DNA from: Larkinella arboricola
GTDB taxonomy: Bacteria; Bacteroidota; Bacteroidia; Cytophagales; Spirosomataceae
NCBI RefSeq assembly: GCF_003259745.1
Contig: NZ_QLMC01000004.1
Location: forward strand, 558,001-622,000
Reading direction: 5' to 3'
DNA length: 64,000 nucleotides
How positions within the stretch are numbered: the stretch's first letter is position 1; every line of letters begins with the position of its first letter. Below, in pieces: positions 25,014 to 34,700 of the stretch. A program made the position numbers and the translations under genes. The notes under the pieces were generated by a model. That model ran no database searches, had not been told where the DNA came from, and saw only the letters and a list, made by a program, of their open reading frames with translations.

Positions 25014-26657
25014 TCAGGGAGCCAAAAGGGAGGTGAATTGGAAAGTTTGCCCGTCAAACAAGCCTTTGTCACTGAGTTTGAGCGAGGGGATCACGAGCAG
25101 GGCCATAAAGGAAAGTGTCATGAAGGGCGAGGTGAGCGTGCTGCCCAATTGTTCTTTTACAAAGCGGTCAATGGCGGTATACTGTCTGGCTACGGTATAA
25201 CCGTCGGCGTCGGTCATCAGACCCGCGATGGGCAGGGGCAGCAACAGGTGATGATCCGGACCGGCCACGGCGCTCAAACCACCCCGGGCTTCAACGACCA
25301 GATTAACAGCCCGACAAAGGCTTTCATCGTCGCAGCCAACCGCAACAATGTTATGCGAATCATGCCCGACGGAAGAAGCGATGGCGCCTTTTTGTAAACC
25401 GAAATTTTTGATAAACGCCAGCGCGGGTGCAGCATCCTGATAGCGGTTAACAACGGTTATTTTCAGAATGTCACGCGTCACATCGGCAACAATCCGGTTT
25501 TCGCGGGTCATCGGCGGCAGGAGCAGCTTATTGGTAATCAATTGCCCGTCAAGTGCTTCAATAACCTGGAGTTGGCCGGAGGTTGTACTGTCTGCCAAAA
25601 CATCAAAATCCGACGGCTTTTTCGGCAGGCAGTTAAACTGGTTAACGTGTTCACTGCGCAGGTCTGGCAGGGAGGAAATACCGTTCTCGGCCACAACGGC
25701 CCCATTGATGACGGTTTTCAGAATGGTGAATTCATTCAGATCCTGCACCAGAATAAAGTCAGCGGGGTCACCTTCCCGCAACAGCCCCACCGGCAGCCGG
25801 TAATGCAGCACGGGGTTCATGCAGGCCGCCCGCAGGACGTTAAAAATATCGTGCCCTTTCGCTAGCGCCCGTTTGACCAGCAGGTTGATGTGGCCTTCAA
25901 TCAGGCTGTCGGGGTGTTTGTCGTCGGAGCAGAACATAATTTTTTCGGGAAACTCGGCCAGCAGCGGAATCAGCGCTTCAAAGTTTTTGGCCGCGCTGCC
26001 TTCCCGAATCAGGATGTTCATGCCGCGCTGGGCTTTGTCTAGCCCTTCATCGTAGGTAAAACATTCGTGGTCGGTGCTCATCCCGGCATCAATATACCGC
26101 TGAGCGTCGTTGCCCCGCAGACCGGGTGCGTGCCCGTCAATGGGTTTGTTAAACGCATTGGCCAGCATGATCTTAGCCATCACCTCCGGGTCCTGGTTCA
26201 GCACGCCCGGGAAATTCATCATTTCGGCCAGATACCCAATTTCTTTCAGGCCCAAAAGCCGCCGGATGTCCCGCACCCCGATGGTGGCCCCGGCGGTTTC
26301 GAAGGTCGTTGCCGGTACGCAGGAAGGGGCGCCAAAGCAGAATTTAAAAGGCGTGCGTTTTCCATCGGTAATCATGTATTCCACCCCGTCGACACCGAGT
26401 ACGTTTCCGATTTCGTGCGGATCCGATACCGTTGCCACCGTGCCGTGTTCCACCGCCAGCCGGGCAAACTGGGCGGGGGTCAGCAGCGAGCTTTCAATAT
26501 GAACGTGCGCATCAACAAAGCCGGGGAGCACATACGGTTCGCCCGGACGCTCCGGACCCAGTTCGTCAATCTGGTGAATTCGTCCCTGCTCGATGGTCAA
26601 CTGGCTGAAACGGATGGTGCGGTCGAAAAGGTTAAGGAGATTGCCGGAAATTTGCAT
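25014..26657 (-). CDS. ade: adenine deaminase
   Basis: This 547-residue amidohydrolase-superfamily enzyme converts adenine to hypoxanthine and ammonia in purine salvage. The metal-binding motif VDAHVHIESS, the ade-specific VATVSDPHEIGNVLGVDGV, CFTYDEGLDKAQRGM and the C-terminal domain with SSVGHDSHNIVAVGCDDE are all in place. Length fits the Ade family (about 550-600). It is transcribed divergently from the dehydratase gene and seems unrelated to the sugar genes. Confidence 0.95.
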   Translation of the reverse strand: MQISGNLLNLFDRTIRFSQLTIEQGRIHQIDELGPERPGEPYVLPGFVDAHVHIESSLLTPAQFARLAVEHGTVATVSDPHEIGNVLGVDGVEYMITDGKRTPFKFCFGAPSCVPATTFETAGATIGVRDIRRLLGLKEIGYLAEMMNFPGVLNQDPEVMAKIMLANAFNKPIDGHAPGLRGNDAQRYIDAGMSTDHECFTYDEGLDKAQRGMNILIREGSAAKNFEALIPLLAEFPEKIMFCSDDKHPDSLIEGHINLLVKRALAKGHDIFNVLRAACMNPVLHYRLPVGLLREGDPADFILVQDLNEFTILKTVINGAVVAENGISSLPDLRSEHVNQFNCLPKKPSDFDVLADSTTSGQLQVIEALDGQLITNKLLLPPMTRENRIVADVTRDILKITVVNRYQDAAPALAFIKNFGLQKGAIASSVGHDSHNIVAVGCDDESLCRAVNLVVEARGGLSAVAGPDHHLLLPLPIAGLMTDADGYTVARQYTAIDRFVKEQLGSTLTSPFMTLSFMALLVIPSLKLSDKGLFDGQTFQFTSLLAP

Positions 26658-26781
26658 GAATAGGTAAAGAATCTTGCTTTTTTTCTTTCAATATTAGTGA
26701 TAATTCACAGACTTTTGTGCCTGAATTACACCGGGATCCCGATTGACCAAAATCCCGCCTTTATTCCTACTCTATATAACT

Positions 26782-28449
26782 ATGCAGCATAAAGTCCTGA
26801 AAGTACACCCCGCCGATAACGTTATTGTTGCCCTGCAAAATTTTCAACCCGGAGAACAGATTGATTTTGAGGGAGAAACGTATGCCCTGCCCATTGGTGT
26901 TGGGGTCAAACATAAATTTGTAACCGAAGACCTGCAAATCGGCGATTCGGTGATTATGTACGGGGTGCTGGTCGGAAAAGCCACGCAACCCATCAAACGG
27001 GGCGAACCCATCACGACGTTCAACCTCAAGCACGACGCCGGGCAGTACGGTCTTGAAAAAAAGCAGCCCTACCACTGGCAGGCGCCCGATGTATCGGCCT
27101 GGCGCGACCGGACGTTCATGGGCTACCACCGCGCTGACGGTATGGTCGGAACGGCTAACTACTGGCTGGTAGTGCCGCTGGTCTTTTGCGAAAACCGTAA
27201 CATCCTGATCCTGAAAGACGCTTTTGAGCGGGAACTGGGCTACGCACAATCAGAAATATACCGGCAGCAGGTACATGAACTGCTGCAACTCTACAAAGCG
27301 GGCGACGTCAGTACGATTCACAAAATGGAGCCGTTTGTTGACCCGTCGATTATGCGGACTGTGGATGAGACGCCCGTAAAGAGGCCCTTTAAAGACATTG
27401 ACGGTATTAAGTTCCTGACCCACGAAATGGGCTGTGGCGGCACCCGGCAGGATTCGGAAGCGCTTTGCGGCCTGTTTGCCGGTTTCATCAATAACCCCAA
27501 CGTGGTCGGTGTGACGGTTCTGAGTCTGGGCTGCCAGCATACCCAAACTTCGATGCTGGTTGATGAGGTGAAGAAGCGCAATCCGAAATTCGACAAACCC
27601 ATGCTGATTTTCGAGCAGCAGGAGGGCACCGAATTTGCCATGTTGAGCAACGCCATCCGCGAAACGTTCCTGGGTTTGATTGAAGCGGATAAAATGGAAC
27701 GGCAGCCTGCACCCCTGAGCAAGCTCACCGTTGGGCTGAAATGCGGTGGTTCAGACGGCTTTTCGGGCCTCTCGGCGAACCCGGCTGTTGGACACTTATC
27801 GGATATTCTGGTGACGCTGGGCGCTAAAACCGTGCTGGCCGAATTTCCGGAGCTGAACGGGGTAGAGCAGGAGTTGGTCAACCGCGCGGTGTCGGACGAA
27901 AAAGCCCTGAAATTCATTCGTCTGATGCAGGATTACTCGGCCAAGGCCGAAGCCGTTGGTTCCGGTTTTGACATGAACCCGTCACCCGGTAACATCCGTG
28001 ACGGGTTGATTACCGATGCCATCAAATCGGCGGGCGCAGCCAAAAAAGGCGGAACTGCACCCGTTGCCGACGTTTTAAACTACACCGAACCGGCCACCGC
28101 GCCTGGTTTAAGCCTGCTCTGTACGCCCGGTAACGACGTGGAAGCCACCACGGGGATGGCCGGTTCCGGCACAAACATTATTCTGTTTACCACCGGTTTG
28201 GGCACGCCGACGGGTAACCCGATTTGCCCCGTGGCCAAAATCTCGACCAACACCGCCCTCGCTAAACGGATGCCCGACGTGATTGATTTCGACTGCGGCC
28301 CGATTATCGAAGGAGAGGAAACCATCGAGCAAAACGCCGAAAAAATGCTTGAATACGTCATTCGGCTCGCCAGTGGAGACGTCAAAACCAAAGCCCAGCA
28401 ACTCGGTCAGGACGATTTCATCCCCTGGAAACGGGGAGTTTCACTTTAA
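26782..28449 (+). CDS. UxaA/altronate dehydratase family enzyme, probable L-fuconate dehydratase
   Basis: This 555-residue sugar-acid dehydratase of the UxaA/GarD family starts at the ATG at 26782 (MQHKVLKVHPADNVIVAL). The N-terminal SAF domain is followed by the catalytic region with GYHRADGMVGTANYW, HEMGCGGTRQDSE, LGCQHTQTS, KCGGSDGFSGLSANPAVG and GTPTGNPICPVAKISTN. The annotated activity of the family is D-altronate dehydration; with an SDR directly downstream and the rest of a fucose pathway in the region, L-fuconate is the more likely substrate. That is an inference from context. A TTG at 26743 extends the frame but adds non-conserved residues. Confidence 0.85.
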   Translation: MQHKVLKVHPADNVIVALQNFQPGEQIDFEGETYALPIGVGVKHKFVTEDLQIGDSVIMYGVLVGKATQPIKRGEPITTFNLKHDAGQYGLEKKQPYHWQAPDVSAWRDRTFMGYHRADGMVGTANYWLVVPLVFCENRNILILKDAFERELGYAQSEIYRQQVHELLQLYKAGDVSTIHKMEPFVDPSIMRTVDETPVKRPFKDIDGIKFLTHEMGCGGTRQDSEALCGLFAGFINNPNVVGVTVLSLGCQHTQTSMLVDEVKKRNPKFDKPMLIFEQQEGTEFAMLSNAIRETFLGLIEADKMERQPAPLSKLTVGLKCGGSDGFSGLSANPAVGHLSDILVTLGAKTVLAEFPELNGVEQELVNRAVSDEKALKFIRLMQDYSAKAEAVGSGFDMNPSPGNIRDGLITDAIKSAGAAKKGGTAPVADVLNYTEPATAPGLSLLCTPGNDVEATTGMAGSGTNIILFTTGLGTPTGNPICPVAKISTNTALAKRMPDVIDFDCGPIIEGEETIEQNAEKMLEYVIRLASGDVKTKAQQLGQDDFIPWKRGVSL

Positions 28450-28450
28450 C

Positions 28451-28556
28451 TAATTGTGAATGATTGAATGAGCGATTGAGTGAATAGCTCCGCAACCTAC
28501 ATACTTCCTGCGGAGCTATTCACTTATTCACTCATCCACTCAATCGCTCATTCAAA
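28451..28556. repeat. octamer-repeat hairpin between dehydratase and SDR genes
   Basis: Two exact inverted pairs nest around a 14-base loop: TGAATAGCTCCGCA (28481-28494) with 28509-28522, and, after a one-sided bulge, the 19-base TTGAATGAGCGATTGAGTG (28464-28482) with 28537-28555. Both arms show an 8-base period of units such as GATTGAGT, GGATGAGT and GAATAAGT. It fills the gap between stop and start within one operon. Confidence 0.8.
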
Positions 28557-28559
28557 AAC

Positions 28560-29333
28560 ATGTTCAGCTTAAAAGATAAAGTTGCCATCATTACGGGTGG
28601 GGCCAGCGGAATTGGACTGGCAATGTCACAGACGTTTGCGCAGGCCGGTGCGCTGGTGCATATTCTGGAATTGAACGCCGGGCTGGCGCAGGAGGTGGCC
28701 GGGGAGATCAATGCCAACGGTGGCCGGGCTCAGGCCCATGCTGTCGATGTATCGAATCAGGCGCAGGTGGTTGAGGTGATTAACCAGATTGCCGCGAGTG
28801 GCCCAATCCATATTCTGATCAACAACGCCGGTATTTCGCACATCGGAACCGTGGAAACCACCGCCGAAGCGGATTTTGACCGCGTATTTACGGTGAATGT
28901 AAAAGGCGCCTACAACTGCCTGTATGCCACCATACCGCATCTGAAAGCGGCCGGGGGGGGCGTCATTTTAAACATGGCGTCGATTGCAGCCACGGTCGGC
29001 ATTCCGGATCGGTTTGCCTATTCGATGACCAAAGGAGCCGTGGTGTCGATGACCTTGTCGGTGGCGAAAGATTATCTGAAGCATAACATCCGCTGCAACT
29101 GCATTTCGCCCGCCCGGGTGCATACGCCGTTTGTCGATGGTTTTCTGGCAAAGAATTACCCCGGTCAGGAAGCCGAAATGTTTGCCAAACTGGCCGCTAC
29201 CCAGCCCATTGGCCGGATGGCAAAACCAACCGAGGTGGCGGGCCTGGCACTCTATCTGTGTTCTGACGAAGCCGGTTTCATCACGGGTTGCGACTATCCG
29301 ATCGACGGCGGTTTTGTTCGGTTGAATAATTGA
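28560..29333 (+). CDS. SDR oxidoreductase, probable 2-keto-3-deoxy-L-fuconate 4-dehydrogenase
   Basis: This 257-residue classical short-chain dehydrogenase has the cofactor motif TGGASGIG (12-19), NNAG near 88-91, and a complete catalytic set S141, Y154 and K158 (YSMTK). Position directly after the dehydratase suggests it acts on the dehydratase product, oxidising 2-keto-3-deoxy-L-fuconate to the 2,4-diketo acid with NAD. The alternative is L-fucose dehydrogenase; a second SDR at 52666 would then take the other step. A strong terminator follows. Confidence 0.85.
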   Translation: MFSLKDKVAIITGGASGIGLAMSQTFAQAGALVHILELNAGLAQEVAGEINANGGRAQAHAVDVSNQAQVVEVINQIAASGPIHILINNAGISHIGTVETTAEADFDRVFTVNVKGAYNCLYATIPHLKAAGGGVILNMASIAATVGIPDRFAYSMTKGAVVSMTLSVAKDYLKHNIRCNCISPARVHTPFVDGFLAKNYPGQEAEMFAKLAATQPIGRMAKPTEVAGLALYLCSDEAGFITGCDYPIDGGFVRLNN

Positions 29334-29670
29334 TAGACTGCCAGGAAGGACAGTACTTTACCAAATCGTTAACAACGACGTTTTCTATCTAAATCATTTT
29401 TACAACGGGCGCCCTGATGATCCAGGGCGCCCGTTTTTTTGATCATTGGTCACGCTTGACCTGTTATTCTGTCTTAACTGCTTCACATTGTTACTCATTA
29501 CAATTTCCAACAGTCTAAATAATTTTAAAAATTACCCTTGTACCAGGCAAATCTCTTTCACGTTAGCTAAATAATTTGACAATTAATTTTATTTTAGAAG
29601 TTTATATTTTAAAAAAATTTATTAATGTTGTGTTAAATTTCATGTAAATTCAACTTCACTGTAATTTTGT
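29334..29670 (+). other. intergenic region: terminator and AT-rich susC leader
   Basis: After the terminator at 29405-29440 there are about 230 very AT-rich bases ahead of the first susC gene. I find no gene in it and no unambiguous promoter: the only exact TAnnTTTG (29662-29669) is two bases from the ATG, too close to drive translation from that start. Confidence 0.5.
29405..29440 (+). terminator. terminator of the dehydratase-SDR operon
   Basis: A perfect 12-base stem, ACGGGCGCCCTG (29405-29416) with 29423-29434, and loop ATGATC, is followed by a T-run to 29440. This is a textbook intrinsic terminator. Confidence 0.9.
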
Positions 29671-32600
29671 ATGGTTAAAGATTTACTCAGGCTTATCATC
29701 CTGTTTTCGATGATAACTGCCCCCGCATTCGCGCAAACGATTTCGGGACGAGTTACTTCAGGCAACGACGGGCAGGCTTTGCCCGGGGTATCCATTGTGG
29801 TAAAAGGCACCACCGCCGGGACAACAACGGATGCCGATGGAAAATACAGCGTTTCCGCCGGATCAAACGGTACACTGGTTTTCTCCTTCATTGGCTACAA
29901 GACGAAGGAGGTAGCTATTGCTAACCGCACTGCTGTGGATGTTGCGCTGGAAGAAGATGAGAATATGCTCGGCGAAGTCGTGGTTACGGCTTTAGGTATT
30001 GCCAAAGAGCAGCGTTCGCTGGGTTATGCCACCGTGACGGTCAAGAATGACGCGCTCGTGAAGGCCGCTTCTCCCAACTTTGCAACGGCCCTGTACGGAA
30101 AAGCACCGGGGGTAGTGATTAACGCAACGCCGGGTGGTGCCACCAGTGCGGTGAGCATCAACATCCGGGGATTTAGCTCCATCACTGGAAATACGCAGCC
30201 GCTGATCGTTATGGACGGTATCCCCATCCGGAACGGCGAGGCTCGCAACAACGACTACTGGGGTGACCAGCGCATCCGCGGAAACGGTCTGCTCGACCTG
30301 AACCCCGCCGATATTGAAAACATCTCCATTCTGAAAGGTGCCTCAGCGGCTGCCCTGTACGGTTCTGAAGCTGTGAACGGGGTGGTGCTGGTAACGACCA
30401 AAAGCGGCAAAGGCCGCAAAGGTCTGGGCGTTGATTTCAGCGCAAGCTATAGCGTTGACAAAATTGCCTATTTGCCCCGCTATCAGAACGTTCGTGGACC
30501 GGGTTACATGCGTAATTATTCAGACGGCGGTCAGGATGCCAACGGTTTCATCTACTACGATACGGACGGCGACGGCAAGGGCGATACGCGCGGTTTGCTG
30601 AATGCCACGGTTAACTTTGGTCCGAAATTCGACGGCCAGCCGGTGATGGGTTTTGATGGTGTAATTCGGCCATACTCGCCATCGGGTAACAGCTACGCCG
30701 ATCTGTTCGAGAACGCCAGCAGTGCCAACATCAACCTGGCTATTTCGAAATCATCGGAAAACTCGAACCTGCGGTTTTCGTATACGCGTCAGGACAACGG
30801 GATGATCAGCTACAATGCCAAGAACAGCAAGAACATCATGAGTCTGAACACCAGCTTCAATCCGCATAAGAAGCTGAAAACGGATCTGGTGGTTAACTTC
30901 ATCAACCAGCATACGCACAACCGCCCGTTTAAAGTGGACCGTATGATCAACAACTTTACGGGGATGATGAACCGCTTTGAGTCGGCCGACTGGTATTTTA
31001 ACACCTACCAGACTAGCCTGGGCTACAAGTTTGTAACGGGAACGAACCAGAGTCTGACCCCGAACGAAAACATCATCCGGAACGGTTTCAAATCGGATAT
31101 TGGTGATTATGTGTGGAATACCCGGAAGAACACCTATGATGAATATAGCAACCGGGTCATTGCAAGCATTACGCAGAGCTGGGAGATTCTGGACAATCTG
31201 CGGTTCCGGGGCCGGGTCGGTACGGACTTTACTGCCGAGCGCATTGAAGACAAAAAGCCCAATACCATTCCGCTGGCCTTCGGGTATTCCGGGGAGTTTG
31301 GCATGAACAACAACCTGTACAATAACACCTATACCGACCTTTTGCTGACTTATACGCAGAAGCTGAAGGAAGATATTACGCTGACAGCATCGGGTGGATA
31401 TACCGCAAACCGCATGCTGAACACCCTGATGGGCCGTTCAACCAACGGCGGTCTGAGCACGGAGAACTTCTTTGATATTTCGGCGACGGTGAACACGGCG
31501 GGCGGAACCAACTTCCGCGAACGTTGGGTTCGTGATGCCTTTTTCGGTTCGTTGAATTTCGATTATAAGAATTTCTTCTTTGTAGAAGGAACCATCCGCC
31601 GGGACCGCACCTCGACGCTCATCACGGGGAACAATGCATTTGTGTATCCTTCGGTCAATACCGGTCTGGTACTGAGCGATCTGTTTACGCTGCCCAAAGC
31701 CGTGAGCTATGGAAAGCTGCGGGCTTCCTGGGGTATCGTGGGTAACTACCCCGGTATTTACTTAGCCAACAACGCCTACACGCAGGGTAACCTGAACATC
31801 CAGCAAACCGGCGGTAGCTCGGTTCTGTATACAAACATCGGCACCGACTTCGGGAACGATAAAATCCGTCCGGAACAAAAACGCGAATTTGAGCTTGGGC
31901 TGGAAGGCCGGTTCTTCAAAAACCGGATAGGGTTTGACCTCTCGTATTACAACGCGCAAATCGTTGACCAGATTCTGCCGTTGACCATTGCAGCTAGCTC
32001 AGGTGCCAGAACCGTACTGACGAACATCGGTACGCTGCGGAACCAGGGGGTTGAACTGGCCCTGAACGCAACACCAATCGCCGGAACGGGTCTTAACGAT
32101 TTGAACTGGGATATTACACTGAACCTGGCTCGAAACAGCAATAAAGTAGAAAAGCTGGCCAACAACTCCACGGAATTGCTCCACGCAGATTATGACGGAA
32201 ACGCGGCTCAATTGCGGTCGGTCGTAGGGCAGCCTCTGGGTGATATTTATGTTCACGGTATTCTGAAAGATGCCAACGGACGGAACGTGGTTGGCCCGAA
32301 TGGTCTATATCAACTGGATGGTGCAAACTGGATTAAAGCCGGAAACGCCATGCCGAAACTGACCGGTGGTTTTATCAACAGCTTTAGCTATAAAGGCTTT
32401 AACCTGGACCTGGTGGCTGACTTCCGGTTTGGCGGACACATTATGCCGACCGGTATTAACTGGATGACCTCACGCGGTCTGACCGAGGAGAGCCTGACGG
32501 CGATGGATGCCGAACACGGCGGGTTGAGCTACTATAAAGATGCCAGCGGAAATGGCATTCAAACGTCAGCGGCTGCTGGTCCGAATGGCGAAGTGGTATA

Positions 32601-32994
32601 CCACGACGGGATGCTGATGGAAGGCGTGCTGGCGAATGGCGAACCCAACACGAACGTCGTTTCGCAGGCCACCTACTATAATGCTACCTACAACTGGGGT
32701 GGCCCGCAGTACGGTAACGCCCGGTACGAGTTGTTCGTGAAGGAGAACACCTATATCAAAATGCGTGAAATCTCCCTGGGATACCGGATTCCGGCTAACA
32801 TTACCCGGCGGATCGGAACGCAGAACCTGACGTTGTCGGTATTCGGACGGAACCTGTTCTTCTTCTACCGGACCATCAAAGATCTGGATGCCGAGCAGAC
32901 CAACTCAAGTACGCGGTGGTACGATAACGTCAACAACGCCGGAAACAACCCGTCTTTCCGCACGATGGGTGTGATGCTGCGCGCTAGTTTCTAA
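29671..32994 (+). CDS. SusC/RagA family TonB-linked outer membrane protein (first pair)
   Basis: This is a 1107-residue SusC-type transporter. It has a signal peptide (about residues 1-21), a carboxypeptidase-like N-terminal domain (TISGRVTSGNDGQALPGVSIVVKGTTAGTTTDADGKYSV) and a TonB box region near LGEVVVTALGI. The plug contains the SusC signature NIRGFSSITGNTQPLIVMDGIPI and SILKGASAAALYGSEAVNGVVLVTTK, and a 22-strand barrel ends in FRTMGVMLRASF. With its SusD partner 20 bases downstream it should import an oligosaccharide or glycoside across the outer membrane. The fucose genes around it point to a fucosylated glycan. Confidence 0.95.
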   Translation: MVKDLLRLIILFSMITAPAFAQTISGRVTSGNDGQALPGVSIVVKGTTAGTTTDADGKYSVSAGSNGTLVFSFIGYKTKEVAIANRTAVDVALEEDENMLGEVVVTALGIAKEQRSLGYATVTVKNDALVKAASPNFATALYGKAPGVVINATPGGATSAVSINIRGFSSITGNTQPLIVMDGIPIRNGEARNNDYWGDQRIRGNGLLDLNPADIENISILKGASAAALYGSEAVNGVVLVTTKSGKGRKGLGVDFSASYSVDKIAYLPRYQNVRGPGYMRNYSDGGQDANGFIYYDTDGDGKGDTRGLLNATVNFGPKFDGQPVMGFDGVIRPYSPSGNSYADLFENASSANINLAISKSSENSNLRFSYTRQDNGMISYNAKNSKNIMSLNTSFNPHKKLKTDLVVNFINQHTHNRPFKVDRMINNFTGMMNRFESADWYFNTYQTSLGYKFVTGTNQSLTPNENIIRNGFKSDIGDYVWNTRKNTYDEYSNRVIASITQSWEILDNLRFRGRVGTDFTAERIEDKKPNTIPLAFGYSGEFGMNNNLYNNTYTDLLLTYTQKLKEDITLTASGGYTANRMLNTLMGRSTNGGLSTENFFDISATVNTAGGTNFRERWVRDAFFGSLNFDYKNFFFVEGTIRRDRTSTLITGNNAFVYPSVNTGLVLSDLFTLPKAVSYGKLRASWGIVGNYPGIYLANNAYTQGNLNIQQTGGSSVLYTNIGTDFGNDKIRPEQKREFELGLEGRFFKNRIGFDLSYYNAQIVDQILPLTIAASSGARTVLTNIGTLRNQGVELALNATPIAGTGLNDLNWDITLNLARNSNKVEKLANNSTELLHADYDGNAAQLRSVVGQPLGDIYVHGILKDANGRNVVGPNGLYQLDGANWIKAGNAMPKLTGGFINSFSYKGFNLDLVADFRFGGHIMPTGINWMTSRGLTEESLTAMDAEHGGLSYYKDASGNGIQTSAAAGPNGEVVYHDGMLMEGVLANGEPNTNVVSQATYYNATYNWGGPQYGNARYELFVKENTYIKMREISLGYRIPANITRRIGTQNLTLSVFGRNLFFFYRTIKDLDAEQTNSSTRWYDNVNNAGNNPSFRTMGVMLRASF

Positions 32995-33014
32995 TTATAG
33001 CTTCAATCCTGAAA

Positions 33015-34613
33015 ATGAAAAATATATCAACTCTCGTATTAGCGGGGATGCTGCTGGTAAACGTCTCCTGTCAGGAGTCAGAGTTTGCTACATCATATCC
33101 CAACCCGTCCAAGATTTCGGAAACCACTGTTGAAAAGCAGTTTACCGGAGTGTTATATTCAAACCGGGAGTATGTACTTCCGGGATACACCCACTATTTT
33201 ACCACCCTACGGACGTCCCTGAACCCTTATACGCAGGCTACGGGTACGCTGAGTCAGTCGGGTCGGTATGTTCCGGGTTCGGCCGGGGTCGAGAACGTAT
33301 GGTACGGCTATTACAATATGATGGCTCAGTATCGGGAACTGCAAAAAGTGTATGCCTCTAAACCGGCGGAACAACAGGCGGGTCTAAAAATTTTCATGCT
33401 GGCCGCACCGATTTATGTATACGACCACACCCAGCGGATCGTGGATGTGCACGGATCTATTCCGTTCAGTCAGGCCGGAATGCTAAGCACTAATGGAGGA
33501 GATTATGCTGGATCGGTAGCAAAGTTCGATACCGCCGAAGAAATCTATACCTTCATGCTGGATGACCTCAAGCGGATTGCGACCGAATTGAACAGCATTA
33601 CCCTAAATGCCGGTTATCAGAAAGCGTTCCAGACCCAGGATTTCCTGAATAAAGGCGATATCATGGCCTGGAAACGGTATGCTAACTCCCTGCGGCTGCG
33701 CCTTTTGAACCGCGTTTCGGATGTGCAAAGTTTTAAGGCCCGGGTCAATACCGAAATGGCCGAGATTTTGGGCAACGCAGCTACCTATCCGATTGTTGAA
33801 ACCAACGCCCAGAATATCCAGGTGAATGTGTATGACATCAACACGGATATTAACTCGAAAGGGTTCCGGGAAGGTTTGGCATCAGACGGCTGGTACGGCA
33901 ATACGGCGGGTAAGGCGATGATCGATCACATGAATGCCAATAAAGATCCACGCTTGCCGATTCTGTTTGAACCTGGTGCCAATGCCGCCGGCAAGTATAA
34001 CGGTATCGATCCGATGGCAACCGAAGCCGTTCAAACGGCTCAGTTCAATGCCGGACAGGTGGCCATTTATAATCGCTATACGTTGAGCCACAATGAGTTT
34101 TTCCCGGGCGTTCTGATTAACGCTCCGCAAATGAACCTGATCAAAGCGGAACATTACCTGCGGTCCGGAAACGATGCGGCCGCCAAAACCGCCTACGAAA
34201 CGGCCATTACACAATCGGTGGAGTTCTACAATAACATTCTGTCGATTACCAATGCGCGGGGCATTACGGGATCAGTTATCCCTACTCCGGCTACTCCGGC
34301 TTCTGTCGCGGCTTACATTGCGGGTGAGGGCGTAAACTGGAGCAAGGCGACAACGCCAGCCCAGAAACTGAGCCTGATCGCTACGCAGAAATGGCTGCAT
34401 TATAATGTGGTTCAGCCCTACGAAAACTGGGCCGATATCCGTCGGCTGGATATGCCGGTGTTGAATTTCCAGACAGACAATGCCAATGCTCAAACGCTGC
34501 CGCCGTCGAGATGGACAATCCCCGGTAACGAGATTACGTATAATGCCGCCAATTATGCCGCTGTACGGGCCTCGGACAACCTGAAAACCAGGGTTTTCTG
34601 GGACGTGAAATAA
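33015..34613 (+). CDS. SusD/RagB family lipoprotein (first pair)
   Basis: This 532-residue surface lipoprotein has a lipobox (MLLVNVSC, Cys20) and the SusD-like helical repeat fold. LRLRLLNRVSDVQSFKARVNTEMAEIL, the C-terminal LIATQKWLHYNVVQPYENWADIRRLDMP and the SusD ending (PPSRWTIPGNEITYNAANYAA) place it in the SusD/RagB group. SusD captures the glycan at the cell surface and lids the SusC barrel. It is cotranscribed with the susC gene and ends before a bidirectional terminator. Confidence 0.93.
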   Translation: MKNISTLVLAGMLLVNVSCQESEFATSYPNPSKISETTVEKQFTGVLYSNREYVLPGYTHYFTTLRTSLNPYTQATGTLSQSGRYVPGSAGVENVWYGYYNMMAQYRELQKVYASKPAEQQAGLKIFMLAAPIYVYDHTQRIVDVHGSIPFSQAGMLSTNGGDYAGSVAKFDTAEEIYTFMLDDLKRIATELNSITLNAGYQKAFQTQDFLNKGDIMAWKRYANSLRLRLLNRVSDVQSFKARVNTEMAEILGNAATYPIVETNAQNIQVNVYDINTDINSKGFREGLASDGWYGNTAGKAMIDHMNANKDPRLPILFEPGANAAGKYNGIDPMATEAVQTAQFNAGQVAIYNRYTLSHNEFFPGVLINAPQMNLIKAEHYLRSGNDAAAKTAYETAITQSVEFYNNILSITNARGITGSVIPTPATPASVAAYIAGEGVNWSKATTPAQKLSLIATQKWLHYNVVQPYENWADIRRLDMPVLNFQTDNANAQTLPPSRWTIPGNEITYNAANYAAVRASDNLKTRVFWDVK

Positions 34614-34650
34614 GTCGGGGTCTCGATAACAAGAATCACCTGTTTGATTA

Positions 34651-34689
34651 CATAGAAAAAGGCAGCCCAATGGGCTGCCTTTTTCTATG
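34651..34689. terminator. bidirectional terminator
   Basis: A perfect 19-base stem (34651-34669 with 34671-34689) around one A contains GGCAGCCCA/TGGGCTGCC with A- and T-runs on the outside, so it ends transcription of the susD gene on one strand and the FG-GAP gene on the other. Confidence 0.9.
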
Positions 34690-34700
34690 ATGAGTGGCTT

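Noticed and set aside
29662-29669. TAATTTTG as the promoter -7 element of the first susC
   Set aside because: It ends two bases before the ATG, so transcription would begin inside the coding region and lose the signal peptide start.
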